A DNA stretch of 64,000 nucleotides from NCBI RefSeq assembly GCF_051401765.1, contig NC_135071.1, forward strand, positions 16,904,961 to 16,968,960. The letters are read 5' to 3'. Both the position numbers and the translations under genes were made by a program. This stretch comes from Calliopsis andreniformis (lineage: Eukaryota; Arthropoda; Insecta; Hymenoptera; Andrenidae). Shown here piece by piece: positions 12,628 through 22,934 of the stretch (the first letter of the stretch is position 1; every line of letters starts with the position of its first letter). The notes under the pieces are model-generated. The model did not search any database and was not told the origin of the DNA. It saw nothing but the letters and a program-made list of their open reading frames with translations.

Positions 12628-12996
12628 CTAATTTAGGCAAAAATCGCTGTTTCTGCGTCTCATCTCCATGTGCATAGATCGCTCCAGCTACAAGGGAGGA
12701 TTGCACCGAGAATGCAGATCTGTATCCACTGTCCACAGCCTCGATCTCCTTGGCTAAGAGTCCATAAGCTACTGAAGAGACTCCTGCTGCACCGTAACCC
12801 TTCATGGTGCAGCCCAGAATCCCCAGCTCGCCTAGTTCTCTTATGATCTCTTTATGGAAGATCTCTTTGCGATTCGCTTCGATCACTCGTGGCAGCAGCT
12901 TCTCTTGGCAGTAGGATCGAAATTGATCTCTGATCATAATCTCATCTTCTGTCAGTTGGGACTCTAGGTTGAAAGGGTCTTCCCAGTTGAAGGCAG
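12628..12996 (-). CDS. Gcdh: Glutaryl-CoA dehydrogenase, exon 3 (N-terminal domain)
   Basis: Encodes (S)[39 protein letters not shown], the [20 protein letters not shown] block and [15 protein letters not shown]. It matches the vertebrate F-D-W-Q-D-P-L start of the mature enzyme and the [18 protein letters not shown] substrate-binding region. Acceptor AAAAACAG before 12996 and donor TTAG|GTACGT after 12628, phase 1 on both sides. Confidence 0.95.
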
Positions 12997-13406
12997 CTGT
13001 TTTTCACGATTTTTAATTATTATATTAATTAGTGATTCTTGATTATCAAAGCCTGCTTGTTTTTTTTAAAATTAAGTTGATAGGAGTTTGTAATAGAATT
13101 CGACAGGTCTAAAATTAATTTTATATCGCTTTTTTAATATATTCATAAGTGTATTTTTTATTTAATATTAGTGTAAGTATGGGAAATTTTTAATATGTCG
13201 CGTTGTGTTAACAGGAAGATTTTTTCTGTTTAAAGATTTCAAAAAGGAGCGGGCAAAGTTAATGATCCCCACTTCGAGAGAATGTCAGCGAATGGTAGTG
13301 AGTGCTGGCATCTAGTGGCAGTTAGTGGGCTGCCAAGTAGATACACAGAGTCATTGTACTTTCAGGAGTGAGAGCAAAATGATATAAAAAGCAAAAGAAA
13401 ACTTAC

Positions 13407-13439
13407 ATTTTCCTCCGAGGGTAGACGAGGCAGAGATCG
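13407..13439 (-). CDS. Gcdh: Glutaryl-CoA dehydrogenase, exon 2 (33-nt micro-exon)
   Basis: Predicted micro-exon encoding ISASSTLGGK plus split codons at both ends. It is bounded by a TTTTAAAATGATTAG acceptor and a strong GTAAGT donor. Starting with two bases and ending with one, it bridges exon 1 (ends phase 1) and exon 3 (needs phase 1) exactly, giving ISASSTLGGKSAFNWEDP. It lies in the linker between presequence and mature enzyme, which is poorly conserved, so support is from phase and splice sites. Confidence 0.6.
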
Positions 13440-13596
13440 CTAATCATTTTAAAAGTCAATTAAGAATAATAATTATCAAAGAGGCAAGTGATTTGTACCA
13501 GAAACATTGAACAAAAACCAACAAATATTTGGCAGAAAGTACTACATTTAAACCTGTTTTCTAAGAATTAGTTTACTTTATTTAATAAAAGGATAC

Positions 13597-13663
13597 GCCT
13601 AGATGAAATCCTCTGGCAAACTCCACTGCATCGGGGAAGAAATTTCTGTATGAGAGCCGCCAT
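13597..13663 (-). CDS. Gcdh: Glutaryl-CoA dehydrogenase, exon 1 (mitochondrial presequence)
   Basis: Glutaryl-CoA dehydrogenase oxidatively decarboxylates glutaryl-CoA to crotonyl-CoA in the mitochondrial matrix, using FAD, in lysine, hydroxylysine and tryptophan breakdown. Exon 1 starts at ATG 13663 and encodes MAALIQKFLPRCSGVCQRIS plus SR: Arg/Lys-rich, Ser-rich, no acidic residue, as in a matrix-targeting presequence. The start sits in AATATGGCGGCT, a good initiation context. The donor AGGC|GTATCC is weak but phase-correct. Joining all eight exons gives 1,281 nt, 427 codons with stop, 426 aa, close to the 438 aa of the human precursor. An alternative first ATG at 13447 leads to an incompatible phase. 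Confidence 0.7.
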
Positions 13664-13668
13664 ATTGA
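13655..13668 (-). promoter_or_regulatory. YY1/Pho-like AATATGGCGGC over the Gcdh start codon
   Basis: The gene strand reads AATATGGCGGCTC across the initiator ATG. AAnATGGCGGC is the YY1 (Drosophila Pho) consensus and commonly overlaps start codons of nuclear-encoded mitochondrial genes. Functional binding is inferred. Confidence 0.4.
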
Positions 13669-14810
13669 TCAGCAGTCAGCAGAAGACTGACTTGTTGACC
13701 TCCGTGACGAGTCTCTTATCAGAGATCAACTGGCTTGCCTCCATTAAAAACAGATGATAAAATCAATGACATACAGAATGTAGAAAATTATACATTAAGA
13801 GTTTTTATCTGTAATATTGGCATAATATTTGTTTGACAAATTTGCATTGAGCAGGTGATCTCATCGAGCACGTGTGCTGGATCCACAGATGGCGGGAAAT
13901 TGAAACACAAAAATACAGAGATACAGAAGTATACATGCAAATAAAACAAAAACTAATAAAGAATTATAGAATTTCATTCGAGGCTTCCTTCGTCAGTTAT
14001 TGATTATTAGAAAAATATATCTAAAGTGAGTGAGAAATGTGTCTGGCTTGGTGACTTATTCTACTGTCAGCATACAGTGGTCAGGTCAGACGGAACGACA
14101 TAAGTAGAATAAAACTCTGAATCAGACATATTTCTTAAGCAATTAATATTTCAGAAACGGAGCTCCAAATGCAATTTTGCCATTCTTAATTTTCGTCTTA
14201 TTTTCAAACGTAGAATCACCTTTCCTAATTTCTAACACTTATCAACAAACACTCTGTATACGACCAAAATCATCAACCTCAACTTCCACAAGACAAACTT
14301 TATTTACAAAACATTATAACAATCGAAATAGATATAGCTTCATAATTACGCAATTACTCTCTACAATATCTTCTCTCTATAAGCTCGTCGTCCTCGTCAC
14401 TCTGGAATGCCTTCACATTTTCTCAGTTCCACTTTCCATATGACAAGGTATTAACACATACATCGATATCAGAAAAGTGTCTCCTTTCATAAACTCATTC
14501 CTAGTAATAGTAGTAGGTAATATTTCACGAAATATTATGAGAAGCAAAGCATAACGAGAACCCTCTGACTATACTGTCCACTACGTCTACATAGTGACTT
14601 CTGTCCATAGCATCCCCGTATAACGAACAAGTAAACTCTTCCAATGAAACGGTAACACAAGAAATGATCGTTTGATGGTGGAAACTGGGGACCTTGTGTC
14701 GACTGAAGATAGGGTTCGCCGCTGAATGTTTCATGCTAATTATTACTGGAGGAGTCGAAAGGCACTTGAATGTTTCACGAACGACGACTGGTCGATCTTT
14801 CGATGGAACT
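13664..14810. other. Gcdh upstream / caveolin 3' side
   Basis: About 1.15 kb between the Gcdh start and the caveolin stop, both genes on the - strand. It must hold the Gcdh promoter and the caveolin 3' UTR. A CACGTG E-box core lies at 13869-13874 and an E2F-like GGCGGGAAA around 13891-13899. A 103-nt foldback is annotated separately. Confidence 0.6.
14033..14135 (+). other. Imperfect 33-bp-arm hairpin (pre-miRNA-like or foldback MITE)
   Basis: Arm 14033-14065 and arm 14103-14135 are reverse complements at 25 of 33 positions. For a + strand RNA, four of the eight differences become G:U wobble pairs, giving 29 paired positions around a 37-nt loop. The size is like an insect pre-miRNA, but no known miRNA seed is recognised. 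Confidence 0.5.
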
Positions 14811-15008
14811 CTAGACGATCAGGATGTCTTCCTTGTGTGCAGGGCCGTCTGGTAGCTTCTGATTATACACTCGAATATTGTGGAACAGGTACCCAAGGGA
14901 GTCCATCACGGGTCGTACGATGGCTTGCGTCACAGCCATGAGGAAATTCCTCGTCGCTGCGCAAGTTATTTTCCAAACGCGCAGGCAAGGCGCCACGCAC
15001 CATATATG
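14811..15008 (-). CDS. Cav: Caveolin, exon 3 (C-terminal domain)
   Basis: Encodes HIWCVAPCLRVWKITCAATR, then NFLMAVTQAIVRPVMDSLGY and LFHNIRVYNQKLPDG, ending at TAG 14811-14813. The opening aligns with HIWAVVPCIKSF of vertebrate caveolins, with Cys120 at the position of palmitoylated Cys133 of caveolin-1. The RPVMDSLGYLFHNIRVYNQK segment aligns with [20 protein letters not shown], the amphipathic C-terminal region. Acceptor CTTTCCAG before 15008; phase 0. The tail PDGPAHKEDILIV is lineage-specific. Confidence 0.93.
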   Translation of the reverse strand, partial: HIWCVAPCLRVWKITCAATRNFLMAVTQAIVRPVMDSLGYLFHNIRVYNQKLPDGPAHKEDILIV

Positions 15009-15641
15009 CTGGAAAGATCGATTTCTTAATTCTCACCGTCGCACCTGGACGCTATTCTCATGCCAGGTGACAATATTAGCTTCTTAATTGCTGCGATCCT
15101 GTGCAGAGAGTGCCCCAGGAGCGCTGCAGGTAAGTTCTGAAGGTGCACTATGAGGGTAACAGGTGTTTCGATTGTGATGGGTCATTCAGGATACTTTTAA
15201 ATCATGCAATGGATAACCAGTGTTATTTTTACTTTAATACTAAATAAATAGTGCGAATATTCAAGTAAATATTAATTAGTCGACTGTCACGGTGAAGTTA
15301 TTAAAAATTCTGTTGCATTAGTAGCGAGTTTACAGTGCTTTCCTTCTTCTAGTAATAATCGTCCTAATTTTATGATTTATAGTGACCCACTGAAGGTCTC
15401 GAAAATCTTTTAGCACTTCTTTTGCGAAAAGTGCTTCTTTTGAAATCCCTCCAAAAATGCAGAACAGTGTTTTAAATCACTTATGAAATGATCTGATAAG
15501 TTGCTAGAGAGTTATGCGAGCGAAACAGTGCTGAAGCAAAGGGATAGGGTTGTGGTAAAGCAGGGGAATAAAAATAAAAGAGCCAGTGCGCCTGGCTAAC
15601 ATCGATCCAGTAGAAAAGCTCGAAAAAGGGTGTCGACTCAC
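15009..15641 (-). other. Caveolin intron 2
   Basis: 633 nt bounded by GTGAGT and a CTTTCCAG acceptor. No repeat or RNA gene noticed. Confidence 0.85.
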
Positions 15642-15821
15642 CTGAAACGCTAAGCAGGCGAAGGTGAAGCCCAGGCAGAGGGCGAGTACGGGAGCGATGA
15701 GGACAGAGAGGAACACGTAGCAACATCCCCTGGATAACCGGAAGCAGTGGCCACTGAGGCGCCACGCGCACTCTGGACTGCGTATTCCTTCTGGCTCCCC
15801 GATCACGTCGTCCCACATCAC
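15642..15821 (-). CDS. Cav: Caveolin, exon 2 (signature and membrane hairpin)
   Basis: Residues 53-112 of the deduced protein. WDDVIGEPEG (55-64) matches the caveolin signature FEDVIAEPEG. The following segment CAWRLSGHCFRLSRGCCYVF occupies the scaffolding-domain position but is richer in Cys and poorer in aromatics than caveolin-1. Residues 88-111 (VFLSVLIAPVLALCLGFTFA and CLAF) form the re-entrant hydrophobic hairpin with the turn proline Pro96 matching Pro110 of caveolin-1. Acceptor AAATAG before 15821, donor TTTCAG|GTGAGT after 15642, phase 0 at both ends. Confidence 0.95.
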
Positions 15822-16371
15822 CTATTTAGCACATAGTAATTATAATTCAGCCAGTAATTTGACACATCGATTAAATCCACAAAAAAGGAATACTTATATT
15901 TATTTAAAATATAAAAGTTAAGCGTCGATTAAGTGCTTTGGCAATAACATTTGAGAAAAATTCAAAGAATGAAGTCCTTTGACCTGTGAACAACTAGAGA
16001 AGGGCTGTCACTAATGAAATAAGAATTCTGCGGTATTTCAATTTTGAGTGCTTAGTGGAACGTTTGAAATACTTGGGTCTCGTGAGATATAATAGAAATT
16101 CAGTCTCAGTTCAGGACAATAAAAATCAGTATTTCTCCCTGGTAATATACATATCAGTTATCTTTAATTTTCACATATATTAGGTCACATATGCACCTTT
16201 TTAGTAATTAATAGTCTTTATGTCTTAATTTTCGGAGAGCCAGGGAGAAAAAGAGATTCGTAATCTTCCCTTCATTGCTTTTTCTAAGGACAGACTATTC
16301 CACGTCTCACTTCTTCTGCTTACACTACCACAGAAAAATCTAAAATCTGAGCAGACGTCTCTCAAACGTAC
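15822..16371 (-). other. Caveolin intron 1
   Basis: 550 nt bounded by GTACGT and an AAATAG acceptor; AT-rich. Nothing else recognised. Confidence 0.85.
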
Positions 16372-16527
16372 CTGCAGGTGGTGGTTGAGACTATTGGGGT
16401 CCCTGTCTTCCAGCTCCCCATTGCTCTCGTCCGCCGTGGAGGACTCAGGCTTCTCCATCCCTGGAAGTTTGAAGTTCCGACAGTTCGGCACAGAACACTT
16501 GAACAGGTTCCTCAAACGCGCGAACAT
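16372..16527 (-). CDS. Cav: Caveolin, exon 1 (N-terminus)
   Basis: Caveolins are membrane scaffold proteins that insert a hairpin into the cytoplasmic leaflet and oligomerise; invertebrate members do not always make morphological caveolae. Exon 1 encodes 52 residues: MFARLRNLFKCSVPNCRNFK, then an acidic stretch and RDPNSLNHHLQ, equivalent to the vertebrate NRDPKHLNDDVVK segment. The start ATG at 16527 is the first in frame. Donor CTGCAG|GTACGT. Total deduced length is 177 aa (52+60+65), close to caveolin-1 at 178 aa. A basic-plus-Cys start could be an extra membrane contact. Any 5' UTR exon is unresolved. Confidence 0.9.
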
Positions 16528-18725
16528 CGTTCTCCTCGAGTCGTCTAACTACAGCTCGAGTGCGTCACCATCGTGAAACTATAATTCGCGGCAGAAGCCT
16601 CTGCCTCTACTCGATCTATAAGACTCTCATTGATCCCAGAGTTTAATTATTAAACGGTCCCCTGGCGAACTGGTGCCAATGCCAGGATCACACTAGCCAT
16701 CGAAGGACGTCTGACTTGTTGCGGCCTGCGTGGGTGCTTTCCAGAGGGGAACAGTCTTACAGAATTACGCGCACCTGGACTTTCAACGTCATAATCTTGG
16801 TATCGATTCTAACGCGACTCTGCTTGAACGCAACTTCGTAATTCGTGGGATTATGGAAGTCCTTCGAGTGAACTTTCGTGCTTTGGCATTTTGCTACTTG
16901 TTGCGACGGCGGGGGACAGAGAAAGGGTGAGTGAAGTGGGATTATGTTCACTTGATATGTGTATAAGGTAGTCTGCTATAGAAGGAGGAAGATTTAGAAG
17001 AAGATTATAATCATCAAGATAAAATAAAAATTAAGAATAATGAAATTAGCCCCAACTTTTTTCTTATTTTTATTTTCGCATTTTTATTATCTAGAATGAC
17101 CACTTAAGTTGAGTCAAAGTCCAGTCATTGTAGAGTCAATCTACTTCAATTGCTTTTCCATTTTTTGGGAATACTCGTGAATTTTTATCAAGTGAATATT
17201 ACGTTGCTTCATTAAAAATGCATCAATGATAACGAGTCGCGAGATTAAAAGGAGTGGATCGTAAATTATCTTGTGCTGCGTGTGCAAGGCTGGAACACAC
17301 TAGTGGAAAATTAATTCTTAATGAGACTTGAAAGTGTCTTAGTCTTAAACGTCGTTCGAGATTATCGATCCAGAAGTTCTGATTGTCAAGATCGTCGCGA
17401 GCCCCTATTAACAATACAAGACGCTTCCGTCCCCTTCATGAACACCTGCTCACTGTTCCTGGTTTGTTTATGTCAACTAAATGTGTGACGTGCAACTTTG
17501 TCGTTTACGATGTTCAATTATGCATGCACGCTATTCGATTAAAGTTCCGAAGATTTGTTAAAGTAGTAGAAAGTAGTAGGTATGTAAAGAATATTTATTC
17601 TTCCACGTGATTATATTTCACCCCCCTAAAATATGACATCTACCTATAGATACAAAGAAAAGATACGGAACAATTTTTTTTAGAAGCTGTAGGTTTCCCC
17701 ATATTATGCAAATTTCGTTCCCTGTTCATTGACCCCGCGTGTTTTCGTGCCTATTCCTCGAGGAAGGCTAAAAGAGTCATTCCCTCGATCAACGGGGTGC
17801 AGGTATACTCACTGAACTCCCCGTTTGCCACTCGTGATCCCCTTATTTTGCCTGCGTTTTTTTTCTCCGTCGATTCACAGAAACCAACCCCGAATCGCGC
17901 TTCCCTTTCTGAGGTTGTTGCTCGTCCAGGTGCGAGCAGGTGGCGAATAGTCCGCGGTCTGGCCAGGTGGACAGCGGTCAGCGCGACTGCGCGACCCTTT
18001 GCAACCCTCGGCGTGACCACCCTCGTACAACCACCTCGTCGAAACGAAAGTGAATGGCACGATTGATTTAAACGTGGAGGATAGGGTGAAATGAAATACA
18101 AAGGTAGAATTGTTTTTGTTTTTTTTTCTATTATATTGTTTAGAGATAGACTGTAATTGTTAGAAGTCACTGCAGAGACTCGTGCCACTTTTCTAATCTT
18201 ATGTTTGGTATGATATATCCATTTATCTGCAATAGTGTTTTGGTAAAGTTTACTACAGTAATATTTCTTGAGCGCTTTCTAACATTTCTTATAGCTGTAT
18301 ATACATGAGAACTCTGCATTATGTAGTTCGCTGAAACGCCATCTACAGCGTAAGAATCTGCATGTACGTAGCTCCTCCCAACTCACACGATCCTGTCCAA
18401 CTCATTATCCTTCAGTACCTTCCTCTAGTCTGTCACTATACATCACTCTTCGTTACCAACTACACTATCCTACATTCCTTCACATAGGTTTGCCTTACAT
18501 ATGGCCCAGAGTGGAGGAACAGTCGCGAGAGAGGAGTAGAACTAAAGGCGGGTTATGCCTACACCTGTCGCTTCAAAAGGGGTGAAGTTTGCTGGTTACA
18601 GCTAGCAAGGCTTAGGGCAGCGGGCCTCTAGTGCCCTCCCTCCGCAAACCTCCATCTATCAACCAACTAACAAACTAATATGGACCTGCCAAGATAGGGC
18701 CATCACCTTAAAAAAGTATTTTTTT
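16528..18725. other. Caveolin upstream intergenic DNA
   Basis: Should contain the caveolin promoter. No TATA box or 5' UTR exon could be chosen with confidence. A CTCF-like CGCCATCTACAGCG lies at 18337-18350. 18480-18680 is a GC-richer block of unknown origin. Open frames near 17750-18190 lack recognisable domains. Confidence 0.5.
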
Positions 18726-19510
18726 CGAAATCTGCATCCCGAGAAAATCAGAATCGACAAGTGGCGCCACCTAGCGGCAAAAATCAGAACTAAAACAAGA
18801 AATTTTATTTTTAGTTCCGACTGTCACCGCTAGATGGCGCCACTTGTCAATTCCGAAAATGCTCCCCGCGAAAATGGGAATTAACAAGTGGCGCCATCTA
18901 GCGCTGAAACTTGGAACTAAAATAAGAAATTTTAGTTTTAGTTCCGACTTGTCCCGCTAGATGGCGCCACTTGTCAATTCCGAAAATGCTCCCCGCGAAA
19001 ATGGGAATTAACAAGTGGCGCCATCTAGCGCTGAAACTTGGAACTAAAAGTAGAAATTTTGTTTTTAGTTCCGACTTGTCCCGCTATATGGCGCCACTTG
19101 TCAATTCTGAAAATGCTCCTCGCGAAAATGGGAATTAACAAGTGGCGCCATCTACTGGACAAAGCGGGAACTAAAATAAGAGATTTTATTTTTAGTTCCG
19201 ACTTGTACCGCTAGATGGCGCCACTTGTCAATTCCCATTTTCGCGAGAAGCAATTTCGGAATTAACAGGTGGCGCCATCTAGCGGCTCAGGGCTGAACTA
19301 AAAATAAAATTTCTTATTTTGGTTCCGTCTTTGTCCAGTAGATGGCGCCACTTGTCAATTCCTATTTTTGTGAGGAACAATTTCGGAATTGACAAGTGGC
19401 GCCATCTAGCAGCTCAGGGCGGAACTAAAAATAAAATTTCTTATCTTGGTTCCGACTTTGTCCGCTAGATGGCGCCACTTGTCAATTCTCATTTTCGCGA
19501 GGAGAAAAAT
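18726..19510. repeat. 127-bp palindromic tandem array with twelve GGCGCC/CTCF-like sites
   Basis: GGCGCC starts at 18763, 18836, 18890, 18963, 19017, 19090, 19144, 19217, 19271, 19344, 19398 and 19471. Spacing alternates 73 and 54 bp without exception, a 127-bp period. Odd sites read GTGGCGCCATCTAGCG and even sites CGCTAGATGGCGCCAC, so each pair is an inverted repeat around an AACTAAAA...TTTTAGTT core. Linkers also resemble inverted repeats (AATTCC...GGAATT). The core CCGCTAGATGGCGCC resembles the CTCF-binding consensus. Units 1-4 carry one core orientation, units 5-6 the reverse. Confidence 0.95.
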
Positions 19511-19614
19511 CGAACAAAAACGTTTTTCTTTGTTTGAAAGTCCTATTTTGGTAGGACTTTGAATCGGAGATATGATTTTCATTGCATCGAATGGTGTTGA
19601 GTAGTGTTTACAGA

Positions 19615-19935
19615 TGTATTTAGAGGTGTAGGGTAGTGCGGAGAAGTGTGTAGTAGACTAGAATGTTGTGGAGTAGTGTGAAGTGATGGTGGGAGTGGTG
19701 TGAAGTGGTGTGTAGTAGTCTGGAATAGTGTGAAGTAGTGTGGAAGAGTGTGAAGTGGTGGAAGGAGTAGTATGAAGTAGTATGGAGTAGTCTGGAACAG
19801 TGTGGAATGGTCTGAAGTGATGGTTGGAGTAGAGTGAAGTAGTGTGAAGTGGTATTAGATAGTGTGAGATAGTGTAAGGTAATTGAAAGTGATGTACCGT
19901 AGCGAAGAGAAGTTTTCAGCAGCATTTAGCAGTGC
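19615..19935 (+). repeat. Degenerate GTGTAGTAGTGTGGAA minisatellite-like tract
   Basis: Variable short units such as GTGTGAAGTAGTGTGGAA and GTCTGGAATAG repeat for about 300 bp. The complementary strand gives a Ser/Thr/His/Leu-rich frame of 101 codons that is a low-complexity artefact. A similar AGTAGAATAG array lies at 57.96-58.77 kb. Confidence 0.8.
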
Positions 19936-20434
19936 TAAGTAGTGCTGAAATTAGATCCATACCTTCCGAAGTCTCGGGAGCGACTGAAGAACTCACAGTA
20001 CAACGATGGTATTTATACCTCGTAGGGCAAGCTGTATTAAGAACAATTTTATAACAGTAAACTATTTCAACAATAAATAAACCATATTATTTTTCTACTT
20101 ACTTTCATATTCAACCTTACGTATTCTATATACGAATATAAAATGGTTTATACTTACCTTACAGCGTCTGGCACACAAACCTCCGAAATACTCTTAAAAA
20201 CTAGTTCACAAAAATATCCTAAACTCAGGTACAGTAGGTGTAGGAAATAAAAACTCATGTTGCAGACTTCAGTAAACTGTATTTAATGAAAAGAATTCGA
20301 GTATTTCCAGCTTCACCATTCTCTATTTAAAACAGAAGTCGGTGTAATGAGAGGGAAAAGACACAGTTCTAGCCAAGACCGTTTCGTTTTCTTTCTTTTT
20401 ATATATTAAGAATTTTTAATAATCAATATTGTCG

Positions 20435-20480
20435 GATATATATATAATATATATTATATATATAATATAATACATTATAT
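20435..20480. repeat. (AT)n-rich tract
   Basis: TATATATAATATATATTATATA low-complexity sequence. Confidence 0.8.
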
Positions 20481-21805
20481 TAATTGAGACATTATGGACA
20501 CAACGTATAATTGGCGCGGTAAGGTGACAAAGAAGCCTCTCCCTTGTCAGCGTCCTTTCGTCAGAGGGTTGCCAGCTCGCGTACGCGAGTATCAACCTCG
20601 TCACTGTGCACCCTCGCTTCATTTCCTTCCTCTCCTTTCTCTCCCCTTCTTTCTCTTCTCCATACCCCTTTAACCTGAGTTCCCCGCGCGCCCCAAACGA
20701 GCAGAGGTCTCTCCACGCTTATCACAAGAAGTTTCCCTAAAGCATTAAAGTCTCGATCGGCAATCTTGCGTTTCCTCAGAAAGAGAACAGTCTCCCCGCT
20801 TGTAACACGCGAATACAAACTTTTAGTCGAACGACTCGAGTCTCTCGAGGAACGGAGTAAAAGCGAGGGGTGAAAAATCGGTCGAATATAATTCATATGC
20901 AAATATTCGTCACACGTTCACCTGCTTAGTAATTGGTAATCTCTGTGCCTTAATTATTGAAGAGAGAAAGAGAATCGTAGTCTTCTCTTCGTTGCTCTTT
21001 CTAAGGAAACACTATTGCACTTCTCACCCCCTTCTGGTTACCACTATCACCACCTTTGTCACAGCTCTTCCCCCCATTCCCTTTTCTCCATGCCAACCAC
21101 CCTTATCTCCTTTCCCTTGGTTTCACGTTTTTTTTTCTTGCCACCTCCCCTCGCAGCGTACATAATATTTATATATATTATACTATTTAGTCTAATCCCT
21201 GATATATAACATGAACCTCGTTCACAATCGTAAAAAAAGGATCGTGAGACGAAAATACACCTCAGCTTCTCTACTTCGCCGTGTCTTTCGTGCTCTCGTA
21301 ACCGCCATTTTCGTCCTCGCGATCGCATGTTTCACCCCCGTTTCTAAGGAGGGAGGGGGTGCTTCTTCGACCACGCTTGGGGTTGCTTGGAATTCTCGGG
21401 AAAGGGTTGAGTATTCTGGTACAGGTTAACTCGAACAGATTTTTTATTCGAAGATATTGTGCGTTCTTTCTGGGAGACAATTTAAGGGAGGGGGTAGTTT
21501 CCAGTATTACGAAAAAAAGTCACTAGAAAAGGTGAAAACAATAGTTTAGGATTCTTCAAAATGAAGGAAAGTAAGAAACTATATTTTTTCAGGACACTGA
21601 ATTTGAAAACAACCCCCAACGGGCACCCTCGCGCACCCTCCTCTTCCATCATCGTTGAAACGAAAAAAAAAAAGAAGAAAACAAAAGAAGAACAATCACT
21701 CACGTCGCTTCGCTTCGTCGCCTACTTTGTACAACCATAACTACACAGAGTGTGCTATCTCGTTTGCTCAATAAATATTCGATAAATATATTCATTGTAT
21801 TTCGT

Positions 21806-21850
21806 TATAATAATAATAATATATATATATATATATATATATTTATATGT
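21806..21850. repeat. (TAA)n/(TA)n microsatellite
   Basis: TAATAATAATAA followed by a run of TA dinucleotides. Confidence 0.9.
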
Positions 21851-22934
21851 ATATCATCGTATTGCCGTAGTAATAATAATAATCGCACTATATCATCGCC
21901 GTAGTCGCTTTTGTTTTAACCATTACAATTATCAGTATCATTAAATAACGTTATATTTATATAATTATTATTATCATTATTCTCGTAGCTGAACTTGCGC
22001 CTCGCATGCTCGTGCATACTATATCCCTATTTAACCCCCGCGAAACAACCCCCGAGAACAAAAAGACGAAAATAATTCGATCATCTCTCATCCCCTCCCC
22101 CATAAACCACTATTATTTTCAATCTCTTTTGTTAATCTAATTGTTCGTTGGCTAACCGTGTACGTGTGTGTGTGTGTTCACTGTGTCTATCCTCAGTCCC
22201 TTGCAAGCTTAACCCCTAGCAAATTATCCATTTGTCTCACCCTCCCTTCATTTACCTACTTATTTTTCTTCCTCACTTAATTGCACGCTCACCGACGTCT
22301 CGACTTTTCATCCCCCTCCCCCTGGAATCACACTTCTCTTTCAACCCTCGGGAATCTGCGCCGATTCCCGAGGAAGAAGTAAGCTTTCTCTCGCAGATTT
22401 TTAGTTCGTTTGCCCCTTTCAGCGTGGGTGGCCCGGGATATCGAGTCCTTCGTCCTCGAACCCGATCGAGACGCGCGATCGTCGCGTAATTAAGTCACCC
22501 CTTCTTGCCTAGCCCTCAACATCCCTCGAGTCTACTAGAGAAGAATCTATCTTACGTAGAAAAAGTCCTCGTGCGCACTGCCGCGCTCGCAGACACTTCC
22601 AGTCGCGGCTGGGGACCAATCTCTGCTACTTTTCAACAAGTTTTATTAATTATTGAAAACTAGGTCACACTCATAATGAACCTTTTGAAAATCCTACACT
22701 TTGGGGGTAGAGAATTCTACAGTTTTCTGAAAATTCTTTTGGAGTTAACAAGAAATACGATACTTTGGTAGTTTGGCAAGGGGGATGCATAAGGGATAAT
22801 CTAGAATTAAAAAAAGTCTATGAACTGAAGTTCAACAGAGATTCAGACTTATAGATTAATCTAATATGTTTGAATTTATCTTCAAGTTATTTTATATTTT
22901 CCTATGAGTACCAATACAGAAAAAATACAAAGTA

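Noticed and set aside
13407..13447. Alternative Gcdh start MISDLCLVYPRRK
   Set aside because: It ends in phase 2 at the GTAAGT donor while exon 3 needs phase 1, and the peptide has no presequence character beyond its end.
18490..18680. tRNA-derived SINE
   Set aside because: A near box-A (TGGCCCAGAG) is present, but no acceptable box B, no A-tail and no target duplication.
18726..19510. CRISPR-like array
   Set aside because: Regularly spaced palindromes in an animal genome; the spacers are related to each other and there are no cas genes.
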